DNA from: Spongilla lacustris | Lineage: Eukaryota; Porifera; Demospongiae; Spongillida; Spongillidae | NCBI GenBank assembly: GCA_949361645.1 | Contig: OX442416.1 | Location: 15,638,674-15,702,673 of the forward strand | Length of the DNA stretch: 64,000 nucleotides | Direction: 5' to 3' | Part shown: positions 10,476 through 21,108 of the stretch, piece after piece | Numbering within the stretch: the stretch's first letter is position 1 | Layout of the letters: every line of letters starts with the position of its first letter | The notes under the pieces: model-generated | What the model saw: the letters and a program-made list of their open reading frames with translations, nothing else | The model's database searches: none | Told to the model about the DNA's origin: nothing | Translations under genes and position numbers: made by a program

Positions 10476-12687
10476 TAGCCACCACCTTACAGCAAACACA
10501 TCATGTAATGTAAATCCAAGTTGCATATAATTAACTGCAATAGATGTAGCTCGCACGGCAGTGTTTGAACATAGATATAGCGTGAGTGTTGTGTGCATGG
10601 CACTGCTGCTCAAGGTGAACACTCGTGTGCGTACGTAGAACACACATGTTTTATTCATCCTGGTACTGAAGACTTACTTTTCGGCAAACATACCTCAATG
10701 TACGGCAAAGGTACCTAATTAGGAACAACCACATCAAAGGGTTGTTACATAAACACACAGCTGCATGCATGGGGTTTGCCACCGGCTTAAAAACAATGGT
10801 GCACGAAGATCTATGCAATTAACTGCACAGTAATTATGGCTGATGAGCGTAAATGTTATTCCCATGCATGGCTATTAGTCGAAAAGGGCTCATTCTGCGA
10901 GATTACATCTTCAAGCGATCAACTTAGTATCGCGTACCAGCGAAGTAGTGATAAACTACAGGCAGGTGGGAGCCAAATTAAGAACTGCGTCCATATCATA
11001 TGCTAGGCATCATGTAGCACCACGCATTAGCATTGTTGTAAATGTCGAAATTTTTTGTATAATATTAATTGTCAACTAATGTATATGTATTGCGGACTTT
11101 ATACAGTAGGGTCTTGAGTAAATTCATTATAAACACGTGACTGTTGATTAAAAATTGTAATGTTCCTTGCATTCGGATATCGCGATACATGTATCGATTC
11201 CTTCCATACCGGGTATGCACACAATTTTTTCAGGCATTTCTCGAGGTAGACCTTGGGCAAAAAGTGGTCAGGCTATAGCCCGTATGCCTGACCGGCTGCT
11301 ACGGCCCTGACATGTGTTTAGTTATATCAATATCCAGGGCCATCATAGGCATAATAGTAGTTCTTTAGGACATTTGTAGGTAGTGTAGTTAGTTCTTTGT
11401 TCTTGTGAGTGGTGTATGTAATTAATACATGTAATTGCAGTAATATCATTTAAATTGTAATAATAATAATAATAAATACATGTATATACATGTACATACA
11501 TGTACACACATCATGCATAGATGATCCCAACCACATGTAAATAGTAGCTGTGTTGTCTGAGGACGCTTTATTTACCAAAGAGGATGTCTGTCTCAATGTC
11601 ATTGTGTGGTGTTCTACAACTCACACCACACCTTTAGTTGAATTAAAAACATTAATCATTCACATGCATGATAGGCATTATTCGTCTCTGGGAGTTGGAT
11701 CGATTGCTGTTAATCACAAAGAATATGCATGAAACGAAATATACCATGCGCGTGTATAATTACATGTAATGCTATTAATTTAGCTTTACAGTATTTGTCT
11801 AACGAACCTTTTCGTTTAAGGCCCTGGAATATTTGTGCGTCAATGTGATGTCATAATTAGAAGTGACGTTACATCCGGAGTACATCTGCCAAATGCATTT
11901 TTCAATTCCTTGCTACAGTGGTAGCTTGTCACAAATACATGTAATTTTTTTTATGTGAGAAGAAGAGCATTATTGCTTCCTGGAATCTACCATCCTATCC
12001 ATTTGCCTGTGTAGGTGTGAAAATGCGCGCTTTTAGAATGCCATAAAAATGGCTCATTTAGTGATGCTCCGGGTATATCGTCTTGTGTTAGTTCAACCGA
12101 AGTACTGGTTTTTTGCTACATGTAATGCATTCACTAGACGCCATCCTTCAGAAACTTTGAACGAGAATGCGAAGCATCATCACAGCATGTATCTGGAGGG
12201 GTCCTCCATACTGCATTCATCATTCTTACCTCAAATCTCAAAGAGTTTGAAGCCAACTAAGCCAACACACGCGAGAATACACGCACACCATAGCCAAATG
12301 CGTGAAGAATGTACTCCGGATGTTGACGTCATGTGTAATCAACACTAATTGCATTCCTTGCACCCTTAAATAAAAAGGTCCACTTGTTCAGTACATAGAG
12401 CATGAGTTATTTTTTGTTTAATTATTGGCATGGTGCTGGGCGGTACAGAATCTTGCTAGTACTATATCTACAGTACATCACATGTGTGTGTGACAAAGGT
12501 GTGCCTGGGTGCCACCTTCAAAGTTCCAAATAGAGCACATTCAACAATTACATGTAAGTACATTAGTTAAATGTACAACACCAATACAATGTATATGTTG
12601 TGCATATGTACAATTGTATGTTATGTGGTGAGGTGGTAAAATGACAAACAGCCCGCTAGGCATGTAGTAAATTATTACTCTACACAG
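10476..12687. other. Large intron segment, no gene seen
   Basis: AT-rich intron sequence with an (AAT)n run near 11458 and TACATGTA-type motifs near 11475-11510. No ankyrin-like or other recognisable exon was found on either strand. Confidence 0.5.
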
Positions 12688-12888
12688 GATGGTGATACAG
12701 CTCTGCATTTGGCTATGAGTAATGGCAAATTTGACTGTGCAAGGACGCTTTTATCCCACCCTGGTATGGATCCCAACATTAGAAACAAGAATGGACATAC
12801 AGCCATGAGTGTACAAGTACAGCCTTGTGCATATGGCAAAGTGATGCTGTGCGGACATTCAGGTACGGGGAAGAGCACCTTGACTGAG
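12688..12888 (+). CDS. Roco-like gene: ankyrin repeat plus Roc P-loop exon
   Basis: A 201-nt, 67-codon exon between CTACACAG and GTAAGC, phase 0 at both ends. Residues 1-33 form another ankyrin repeat (DGDTALHLAM, then GMDPNIRNKNG). After a short linker the P-loop of a GTPase follows (GHSGTGKST, residues 55-63), matching Walker A GxxxxGKS/T. A P-loop directly after ankyrin repeats is the arrangement of DAPK-type Roco proteins. The rest of the GTPase, with its DxxG motif, is encoded from 17278 onward. The exon call is firm. Confidence 0.9.
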
Positions 12889-12899
12889 GTAAGCCTGTG

Positions 12900-13460
12900 A
12901 GCCTCACAGTGTATGGTATGGAGACCTCACAGTAGGCCTATTGTATGGTATGGAGACCTCACATTAGACCTATTGTATGGTATGGAGACCTCACAGTAGG
13001 CCTATTGTATGGTATGGAGACCTCACAGTAGGCCTATTGTATGGTATGGAGACCTCACAGTAGGCCTATTGTATGGTATGGAGACCTGACAGTAGGCCTA
13101 TTGTATGGCATGGAGACCTCACAGTAGGCCTATTGTATGGTATGAAGACCTCACAGTAGGCCTATTGTATGGTATGGACACCTCACAGTAGGGCTATTGT
13201 ATGGTATGGAGACCTGACAGTAGGCCTATTGTATGGTATGGAGACCTCACAGTAGGCCTATTGTATGGTATGGAGACCTGACAGTAGGCCTATTGTATGG
13301 TATGGAGACCTCACAGTAGCCCTATTGTATAGTATGGAGACCTCACAGGAGGTCTATTGTATGGTATGGAGACATCACATTGTTAGGTATCTCCGGAGAC
13401 CTCACAGTAGGCTATTGTATCACTACTACATGTATGGTATGGAGACCTCAGACTGTAGGG
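12900..13460. repeat. 32-bp minisatellite
   Basis: About 17 copies of a 32-bp unit containing CCTCACAGTAGGCCTATTG and GGTATGGAGA begin 12 bp after the donor of the P-loop exon. The last units decay near 13380-13460. Short open frames in it are not genes. Confidence 0.92.
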
Positions 13461-14532
13461 TATGATACATTCAGGCATTTATGTGATGGCCTTCATGTTA
13501 TTATAGTAAATGCGTACATGTGTATAAGCTTTACACCTTGTACATGTATACATGTAGTGTGCTTCCGCTAATTAAGACGAATTTCGAAATGTGTCCATAT
13601 GATTGTATGTACCTGTATCTGCACTGGCTTGCATGATTGGTCCCGACCCTGTATCACTTTCTGTTCTGTGAGTAACTATAAAATAGAAATTTTATTTTCT
13701 TATAGACGTTTTGCTGAGTGAGCATCTAGTCTGTTGAACGCACACATCATTCATCAGGATAGATATGCGTATACATGCGCATTTAAGCAGCCAACAGTGT
13801 ACAGCATATAGAGATGCATGTAGTGGTTGTAGTCTATGTGCAGGACATTTTACCTTCGATTGTATCACAGAACATCAGCAGTGTCAGGTATTCCTATACA
13901 TGTAGATCTGGCACAACTTCTCTATGGCACTTACAAGAGTATTGGAGAATTGGACATTGGCTCATTGGCTGTTGCATTCTTCCTTCTCACCTGTTTTGGA
14001 CGGAGTTTTTCCACTACCTTGAAGGCACATAGGGCCCGTTACAGCTCATTTTTTATCTGCAACCTCTATCTGTTATGCATATACTTGTACTGTAAGAAGT
14101 TTTGGGGTGCTTGATTCACCAAATGAAGTCAGGTGTGCATGCAGTTTGGGATTGCTGTCGTGATGTCAGTGTGGCCTGTTCAGTGTTTCCCCCAGCGCCA
14201 TGCTATACACATGTACATGGCGCATTTCAGGTGATAAAAAATATTGGTTATGAATTTATTTATGTGGACTAGGCCTTACACCACAAAGGTTTCTATTTAC
14301 ATGTTTCTAACACATTTAGCCTGTACAAACCAATCTTTACCATTTAACATATGACTTGATAATAAATTCATAAGCATGGCACTGCATGCAGCACCATGCT
14401 CTGTGGGAAACCCTGCTGTTCCATGTACATGTACATGGAGTGGCACCAATGCTGTCATGATGTCAGTGTGGTCTGCTCCATGTATATGGAGACTAATGCC
14501 GTTGTGGCCTATGTACATGTACATGTATCTTA
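13461..14532. other. Intron segment, no supported exon
   Basis: A 92-codon frame at 13836-14114 contains a hydrophobic run, but it has no recognised domain and no splice context that fits the flanking Roco exons in phase. Several TACATGTA motifs occur. Nothing else was seen. Confidence 0.4.
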
Positions 14533-15249
14533 TACCACGTTCACATGACAATGGCAAGGTATGGAACAGCTTTGCACGGTACGGCACGACTATCGACACT
14601 CTTTTTGGCTATGTGGTTTCGATTGTTTTTATTTTTAAAAAAGCAATTCCCGTAACTAGCTACAATCATTACCTGAAATCTAAATGGATTAGTTGTTTAC
14701 ATCGATCCTTGCAATTGAGAAAAGAAGGCCACAGGAGAGCAATTATGGTTTCTCATTTTTCTCGTAAAGTCATACACAATGTTATGGCTATGTAGTCACG
14801 AGTCGTACCCAGACCCAGATTCCCACAGCTGCGGACGAATTACATCACTGCTATGCTCTTTCCACGTAGCGTTTATGTAATCCATTCACAGCTGTAGGGT
14901 ATGGGTACAAGACTAATGGCTATGGCCATCCAATTCACCTCAAATTGACTCATTACCGATCTTGTTGTACACCAATTGATTTCATTTACAGTATGATTCC
15001 TCTCCCCAAATCTTTATCGGCTGTACGTTTCTTCTACCCCGCCATTTTAATACTATGGAAACAAGTTCCTGTGCATGCTCAATTGCTATCATATCCCCAT
15101 CTACCCATAATCGAGCCTTTCCATGCTGAGCCCGGCAGCATGGCACGGTACGGTACGGTTTTGACATGTCAAATTTTAACTGAACCGCACCATACTACAC
15201 TGTACCATACAACGCTGGCACGGAAAAAATGTGCCGTGTGAACATGGTA
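14533..15249. mobile_element. 717-bp MITE with TTA target duplication
   Basis: Left end TACCACGTTCACATG and right end GTGAACATGGTA form a TIR with few mismatches. TTA flanks both sides (14530-14532 and 15250-15252), which fits PIF/Harbinger insertion preference. Inside each end are GCACGGTACGG-like repeats. There is no transposase. The right end lies only 20 bp upstream of a candidate exon (15270), so the insertion may supply part of its acceptor context. Confidence 0.65.
14801..14914. mobile_element. Short hairpin MITE of the GTACCCAGACCC family, nested
   Basis: AGTCGTACCCAGACCC at the left and a diverged inverse (GGGTATGGGTACAAGACT) at the right. Related ends recur at 26249-26288, 28100-28210, 34719-34766, 38892-38953 and 39147-39217. 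It is nested in the TTA-flanked MITE. Confidence 0.6.
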
Positions 15250-15269
15250 TTATTTTATTCACCTTCTAG

Positions 15270-15314
15270 GTTATCCTTCAGCATTCAGTGCCAAGAGGAA
15301 CTAAGTTACTGAAG
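15270..15314 (+). CDS. Roco-like gene: probable 45-nt exon
   Basis: Fifteen open codons (starting VILQHS and ending KLLK) lie between a CACCTTCTAG acceptor and a GTCAGA donor. The exon is phase 0 at both ends. This is what is needed to join the P-loop exon (ends phase 0 at 12888) to the Roc-COR exon (starts phase 0 at 17278). A short stretch between P-loop and switch region is expected in a Roc domain. The donor is weak and there is no diagnostic motif, so it is a plausible exon rather than a certain one. Confidence 0.45.
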
Positions 15315-17277
15315 GTCAGAAATAATGTTGAGTGCATTTTTGGCAAGATTTACATATCATATATTTGTGTCTGTGTATGTGTAAAATCATGGCATACGCA
15401 GTTTCATGCAGTATACTAAATACATGTATAAGCATTACATTGGAGAACATCATACATGGCCATATCATTTTTTCCTTACGTTTCATCTTTTATTCTGTAC
15501 TGGTATGGGCTAAAATTAAAATAATTAGTCATCCGTTGCAAAAGTAGTTGGCAATATACACTTCAAAAAGTTGGTTGAGCAAATTTGATAGAACAACGAC
15601 CTCATGATAGACTCAGGAAATCCTGAGTGCTAACAAATGTGCTGGAGGAAAATGTTGACCTAACATAAAAGGACCTAAAAATGGTGGTATTTTGTGAATA
15701 TAACCATTACCATCAATTGAATGTTGGATGCGTAAGACTAAAATATTGGAAACATAAACATACTAGTTACATGTATATATCCAATTTCATTGTAAATCAT
15801 TCTAAACTCAGGCAGAAAAAGTTGATTTGCAGAGGGGTAACTAGAAACCTTTAGTATTGGCACTATTGGATATAAACATAAGTAGGCCTCCTTCGTACAT
15901 GCCTTGCAGCTCTTTTTAATTTTATCGATAGACCTACATTGTACCTTTGTTATTTGGATATCCTATACTCAGAGTTCTCCTTGTTAACAAGCCATTTTCT
16001 TGGCTTGGTCATCTTTGCTGAATTGGAACTGCCTGTTGTACCATTCAAACCTGTCTGCAGCTGCATACGTTAATTGTGCGTAGCCCAGCAACAGTAAATT
16101 AAGGTGCGTGTGTGACATCATATTGCATACTGCTAGGCAACCGAGAATTTCCACCGATAAAGAAATGCTACTGGTTGAATCATTTCACGGCATTTTATCA
16201 CCAGCTAGCTAACAACTGTAGGTCTTATTTGTATGAAAGGGCCACATATTTGGAGATAAAATGCTACACCTTGATGCTAATCTCATCTTCTTACGACATT
16301 CCTGTCGAGAGTTATACGTGGTGAATGGAAGAGGGAGGAGAACAAAAATTAAATGGTGGAATTTAGGTGCTGACTTGTCGCTCCACGTAATCGGCACTGT
16401 TTTGTTAAGCTCACTACACATCTGTCATATTTTTGATGGATTATATGCGAGCTGGCAAGTAAAGGCAATGCTTTGTTGCCATTTTAAAGTGCTCAATCGA
16501 AAACCATGCCCACAGCCAATCGTACATAGTGGGTCCTGTTACTCTTTATGCATGTTTTATTGTCTTTTAGCAGTCTAATCTTTTTCAGGCTCGGCTTGAG
16601 CATCCAGAGGCTGCTCTTAGGTGGGAGGGAGGAGAGAGGTGCATGACAATAACAGTTGTGTACCAAGCTCCTTATAGTAACATTATCCAGTTTTTTCTTC
16701 CTCAGTTACAGCTTCTTTATCGGCTTTGATTGATGGTCAGAGTTTTTAAAGAGACGCCATTTATAATGTAACTAGTACTGTAGCCTGAGATATCATTAAG
16801 TCTCCGCCTCTTCCTTCTGTATCTGCATAGCTTCTTAGGGTAATTGTAGAACTTGCATGGTGTCATTTACATGTACATGTATATAATTTATAATGACAAC
16901 GTACATGTATGTCTTTAGATAAACAAAACTGCTGCTAACTATATACAGCAGTTTCTAACAATCACCTGAAGCAATTACGTAGGCAGTACATGTCGATGTA
17001 CGTCATTATAGCAGAGAGTGGGGTGGGTATTACATTATCACAAAAGCTCAAATAAAAACACAGTTCTGATCTTAATATGTAAGCTTATAAAGATTAATAA
17101 TAGTTAGGTTACATAACTTGCACTGTTCATAGACTGTGTGCAGTAGCCTTAAGGCATAATGAAGTGGTGGAAATCCATGGGTGTGACACAGCAAATTGGT
17201 GGGGTTTAGGTGCTTATGCGTTTTGTCGTGTGCCTGGTATTGTTTGTCCAAACCTTATGTGTGGTACAATCTTATAG
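15315..17277. other. Intron, nothing recognised
   Basis: AT-rich intron sequence with scattered TACATGTA motifs. No exon with fitting phase and no complete element were identified. Confidence 0.5.
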
Positions 17278-18814
17278 CGTCTATTTGGAGGACCAGATCT
17301 GGTCGAGCCTCTCACTGCTGGGATCATTCCCCATCAAGCTGACTACAGCAATATGGTTATCTATGACATGGCAGGACAGCAGCAATTCTTCTCCAGCCAC
17401 TCTGCATATCTGGAGGCCATCTCCCTACACAGTCCAGCCATTTTTCTTCTCCTGCAGGACCTAAGGAAAGGTCCTGATGACATCACCAAAGAGCTACACC
17501 ACTGGGCTGCAATGATAGATGGTGTGTGCCACAAGTGTCCCAAGAAGTCCTCAGTCATAGTAGTGGGCACACATGCTGATCTTCTAACACCACAGCAGGT
17601 GTCCTCAAAACTAGCATACTTGAAGTCAATGGCTTTCGAGATTATAACAAGACAAAATTTAGTTCACACTGTAACATTAAACCTTAAAAAAATGTACAGT
17701 ACAGCAATGGATCAATTCATGGACGTATTGAATAAAACAAACAAAGCAGTCATTGGCACGTGTCCACCTATCCCTATTCACTGTCCCTTACTGTTAAACT
17801 TCTTGAAAGTAAAGCTACCTCCTGATGCTCATGCCATATCCCTCTCTGACCTCCATGCACGTATAACTAAAGACAAGGATATGCTGCAATTGGATCGTAA
17901 ACTCTTTACAATTATCCCACTTCTCAAGACCTTGTCAGAAAGAGGTTTGATTGCTTTAATACTATCTGATGACCCTCCTAATAATAGTTGGGTAGTCCTT
18001 AATAAAGAATGTATCCTTAAGAGAGTGAACGGAACTTTGTTTGCCGATTCCAATCTTAAAGAATATCACCAGCTTTCTAGCAATACTGGGATATTACCCA
18101 AAGCAGTTCTAAGAGAAGCATTTCCAGAGTATGATGTAGAAATGATAACTCAGTTTATGATCCAATTTGAAATGTGTCAGTTAGTGGACCTATCCAAGAT
18201 TGACACAAACATGAAGGCAGAAGGCTCAGACCTCGGTCCTCTTCTCTTCTTCCCAGCTCTTGTTAGGGAAGATAGGTCAAGTAGTGTCATAGTTCCTGAG
18301 AACAGCTTCCGTTGGCACATGATTGTCAAGTCTCCACACCAATTCTTCACCCCACGCTTTCATGATGTCCTTCTCCACAGACTGACCTTACAGTTCCCAC
18401 TGCCTGCTGTACAAGCAGCATCCTCTGTCAGTCGTAGGTGTGAGGTGTGGAAGAATGGCATAAAGTGGCTTAGTGACACCGGGGTGACCACCATTGTTGA
18501 GATGGATGGCATACCATTCCAGTCCCTCTCCTTGGCTATGTCATTCCCTGACCCAATGTACCACGATCAATTTCACTTGGTCCTAAAAACCATCAAGTTA
18601 GCTTTTGATGAATTCTGTCCATATTTGGATGCTGTAGAATTAGTGTCCTTTCCTACTGAGGCTAGCTCAGAGATAAGGGTAGAGTTATCTCGACTGCAAG
18701 CTGCTCTTGATACCAGAAAAGTTAGTGTTATTGATGAAAGTGGCAATACATATGTAAAATTAGATGAATGGTTGAGGCAGGAACCATGTCTTGCTCAATT
18801 TGTTGGAGTTAAAG
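17278..18814 (+). CDS. Roco-like gene: Roc GTPase and COR domain exon
   Basis: A large exon of 512 codons plus one base, from a CTTATAG acceptor to a GTAAGG donor. The start is set by an in-frame TAG just before the acceptor. Residues ~12-16 (PLTAG) resemble a switch I region. Residues 30-35 (DMAGQQ) are the DxxGQ G3 motif, and THAD at 98-101 is the G4 nucleotide-specificity motif. With the P-loop in 12688-12888 this completes a Roc GTPase. Residues ~160-320 form a COR-type region: a helix-rich part, then a winged-helix-like segment (GILPKAVLREAFPE, MITQFMIQFEMCQLV). The remainder (~330-512) resembles the region that follows COR in DAPK-type proteins. No kinase is visible in the window. The protein probably acts as a cytosolic GTP-regulated scaffold in stress or death signalling; that role is inferred from the family. 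Confidence 0.9.
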
Positions 18815-18868
18815 GTAAGGATGTTCACATTGCTGGCCTTGCTTAGAATAACTCTTTGTGTCCTAAAG

Positions 18869-18937
18869 GGTACCCTGGTACTTGTGATAAGCACCCAGCT
18901 GTTATGGAAGGTGACCTCCCAGTTGTTGAAGCCAAAG
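18869..18937 (+). CDS. Roco-like gene: linker exon 1
   Basis: A 69-nt exon between CCTAAAG and GTAAGT, phase 1 at both ends, so it can be included or skipped without frame change. It encodes GYPGTCDKHPAVMEG followed by DLPVVEAK. The upstream intron is only 54 bp. No domain was recognised; a flexible linker between the COR region and the Death domain is likely. Confidence 0.65.
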
Positions 18938-18993
18938 GTAAGTCTAGTAGGCAGTGTATGCTGTATAGTTAGTGATATCCTGTGCCCCCAAAG

Positions 18994-19083
18994 GGCCTGT
19001 TGGTGAGGACCAGGCTGGTAATGACCCCACTTCCACTCCCAAACCATCTCAAGATCAAACATTACATCCACAAAATGTATCAG
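18994..19083 (+). CDS. Roco-like gene: linker exon 2
   Basis: A 90-nt exon between CCAAAG and GTATGG, phase 1 at both ends. The encoded peptide is rich in P, T, S, Q and N (for example NDPTSTPKPSQDQ), as expected for a disordered linker. Introns on both sides are 56 and 64 bp. The frame was chosen because it links both neighbours without a stop. Confidence 0.65.
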
Positions 19084-19147
19084 GTATGGATTGTTTGTAC
19101 AATTCGAAAAACTAACCATTTGACATGTATTCTGTATCCTCCAATAG

Positions 19148-19446
19148 GAATACCCTCTATGCGAGAATTGTTAAGCTTCTCGGTTAAGACCAAGAAGCTG
19201 AATATAGCTGTACAGGTTGGAGCAAAGTATTCAAATTTTGGCATGTTTCTACTGGAGGATGATACTGGAGCCATTGTTAGTGCATTGGAGAAGGAGCATC
19301 ATTGGAGTGCTGAACAGATCAATATGGCCATACTCCAGAAATGGCTTCAGGGAAATGGTGTCAAACCTGTGATGTGGTCAACTTTGGTGACTGTTTTACG
19401 AAGTATCGAGATGAATGAGCTAGCAAATGATATAGAAAGCAAATGA
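19148..19446 (+). CDS. Roco-like gene: terminal Death-domain exon
   Basis: The exon begins after CTCCAATAG, continues the phase-1 frame and ends with TGA at 19444-19446. After a short lead (IPSMRELLSF) it encodes about 80 residues with the Death-domain pattern: an amphipathic helix, then WSAEQINMAILQKWLQG, a tryptophan-containing turn (PVMWSTLVTVLRSIEM) and a final helix NELANDIESK. Death domains pair with other Death domains to build signalling complexes. A C-terminal Death domain after COR matches DAPK1-like architecture. This is the 3' coding end of the gene. Confidence 0.88.
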
Positions 19447-20682
19447 CAGTGCATGAGTACTGTACATGTTATATGCATGTAAATCTATTTCAAAAGTATG
19501 TACTACTTTGTTAGTAGCATTAGTACTGTATATTATCATATTATACATGTAGTACAATGTCATGTAATGTGCATCAAAAATATTATGTATATACTTGTTT
19601 TATGGTTATGGTCTTACATCATGTCTATTTATCAGTACATGCATGTACGTAGTGTAATGATGCCATGGTGTTATAATGCCCAACTGTGCACGTCACCCCA
19701 TACCAACATCACTCCAACACCTTATGAGACGTCTCTCTTCCCTGCCCTCATCCTCACATTATGGTATCTGGACTCCTTTGTCTGAATGTGAAGTATGTGC
19801 TCATTTCAAAGTGGGTGTTGAATGGAAACTCCTACATGTAGCTCTTACTAGCCTATACCTTTCAAGCTGATTTTGGACAAAAATAAATTTAGAGCTGGAT
19901 TGGTGCAAACAAATTGTATGACTTATCTACCAGTATTTGAATATTGATTTTGTCTGCTTATTTATAACTACAATACACACTTTATGATTGGCACTATATA
20001 TAGCCTGTGACATCATCGAAGAAGTAACCATTGATGATGGTTTCATTATGAAAAAATAAAATACCTGCCTCAATACTATACCGCATTGTTTATGAATGCT
20101 GTAAAAATTGTACAGCATGCATTTAAACAACTAATCAAAAAGGTCGTTTACTTTTTTAACAATATATTTTTCATCTGTCAATGATTTGTACTGCATCCCC
20201 AAAACATGATTCTGTGTACATGTACATGTGTCTAACAGCGCTAGCAAATTTTTGTATTTTTTATATATTCTCTGCTTGGTTTTCATAACTACAGTCTTAA
20301 CTTTAAATTTTTGCCACACTACCTACTGTACTTACCTTGTATACGGATCACATTAACTATAAACACAGCTTATCGATGCACAGCCCTCTGCTTTAAAACA
20401 AAGTTTGTTTACTATGTTAATTACATTTTCTTTTCTGACTTGCAGCTATCATGGATAATAATGTCGTTATTATTTTCAAATCACTGAGTTTGTTAAAACA
20501 AAGGGTGCTATTGAAGGTCTATTATTTTGACCTCAAATACAAAAGATGCTGTCGTGGGTTTCAGTTCATGTCAAATTCAGCTTGCATCACCAAACATACC
20601 GGTCACAATTATAAATTTTTTGTAGGTATTTCATTTTCAACAAGATATAAAAAACATTCTCTCTGAGAAAGTTAGTGGTATA
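19447..20682. other. 3' UTR and intergenic sequence
   Basis: Apart from the AATAAA sites this stretch is AT-rich and shows no coding or element structure. The Gypsy element begins at its right end. Confidence 0.5.
19882..19887 (+). other. Candidate polyadenylation signal of the Roco-like gene
   Basis: AATAAA lies 436 bp after the stop codon, and no other gene intervenes. A second AATAAA-like site occurs near 20056. Confidence 0.45.
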
Positions 20683-20805
20683 TGTGGTGTATTGGCATAC
20701 GTATATTTAGAGTGCAGTTGTGCGCATGCTCATTGATTGAATGATCCTTTTTGTTAATGAGTGAATCGTGACTGAGAGCCAAGTCTGGGGGTCCAAGACA
20801 CTACA
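20683..20805 (+). repeat. 5' LTR (123 bp)
   Basis: Begins TGTGGTG and ends ACTACA, with TG...CA termini. It differs from the 3' LTR by a single G/A at the fifth base. Confidence 0.95.
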
Positions 20806-20808
20806 AAT

Positions 20809-20826
20809 TGGCGACGAGGGTAAACG
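20809..20826 (+). other. Primer-binding site
   Basis: TGGCGACGAGGG starts three bases after the 5' LTR. The leading TGG pairs with a tRNA 3' CCA end. Which tRNA cannot be decided here. Confidence 0.7.
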
Positions 20827-20847
20827 TAAGCTGCACGTCGGCGCGAA

Positions 20848-21036
20848 ATGACGTATCACGGCAAGTTGAGCGAGTTTGATTCAACTTCCGAGGACTGGCC
20901 TTCGTACGTGGAGCGTATGGAGCAGTACTTCGCGGCGAACGACGTCGGTGACGAAACGAAGAAGCGTGCGATTCTATACTCACTGTCTGTGGGTCCTCAA
21001 CTTACCGCCTCATTCGAAGTTTGCTTGCCCCTGTGA
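20848..21036 (+). pseudogene. gag: Gypsy gag, N-terminal part (frame-broken)
   Basis: The frame starts at an ATG 42 bp after the 5' LTR. It shows a typical retrotransposon gag start, with WPSYVERMEQYF and TKKRAILYSL. The similarity leaves this frame near 21005, and the frame then stops at 21036. Gag-like coding continues in another reading frame to about 21110 and then in the long frame from 21109, so two indels separate the parts. Gag would form the particle that packages element RNA. The break may be a real mutation or an assembly indel. Confidence 0.8.
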
Positions 21037-21108
21037 AGCCAGGTGAGAAATCATACTCTGACATAGTTGCGCTAGTCACTACTCACCTTAACCCGAAACC
21101 ATCTGTTA

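Noticed and set aside
12900..13460. Regular 32-bp spacing reminiscent of a CRISPR array
   Set aside because: Units are contiguous with no unique spacers, and the setting is a eukaryotic intron.
13836..14114. 92-codon frame with a hydrophobic stretch
   Set aside because: No matching splice phase to the Roco exons on either side and no recognised membrane-protein family.
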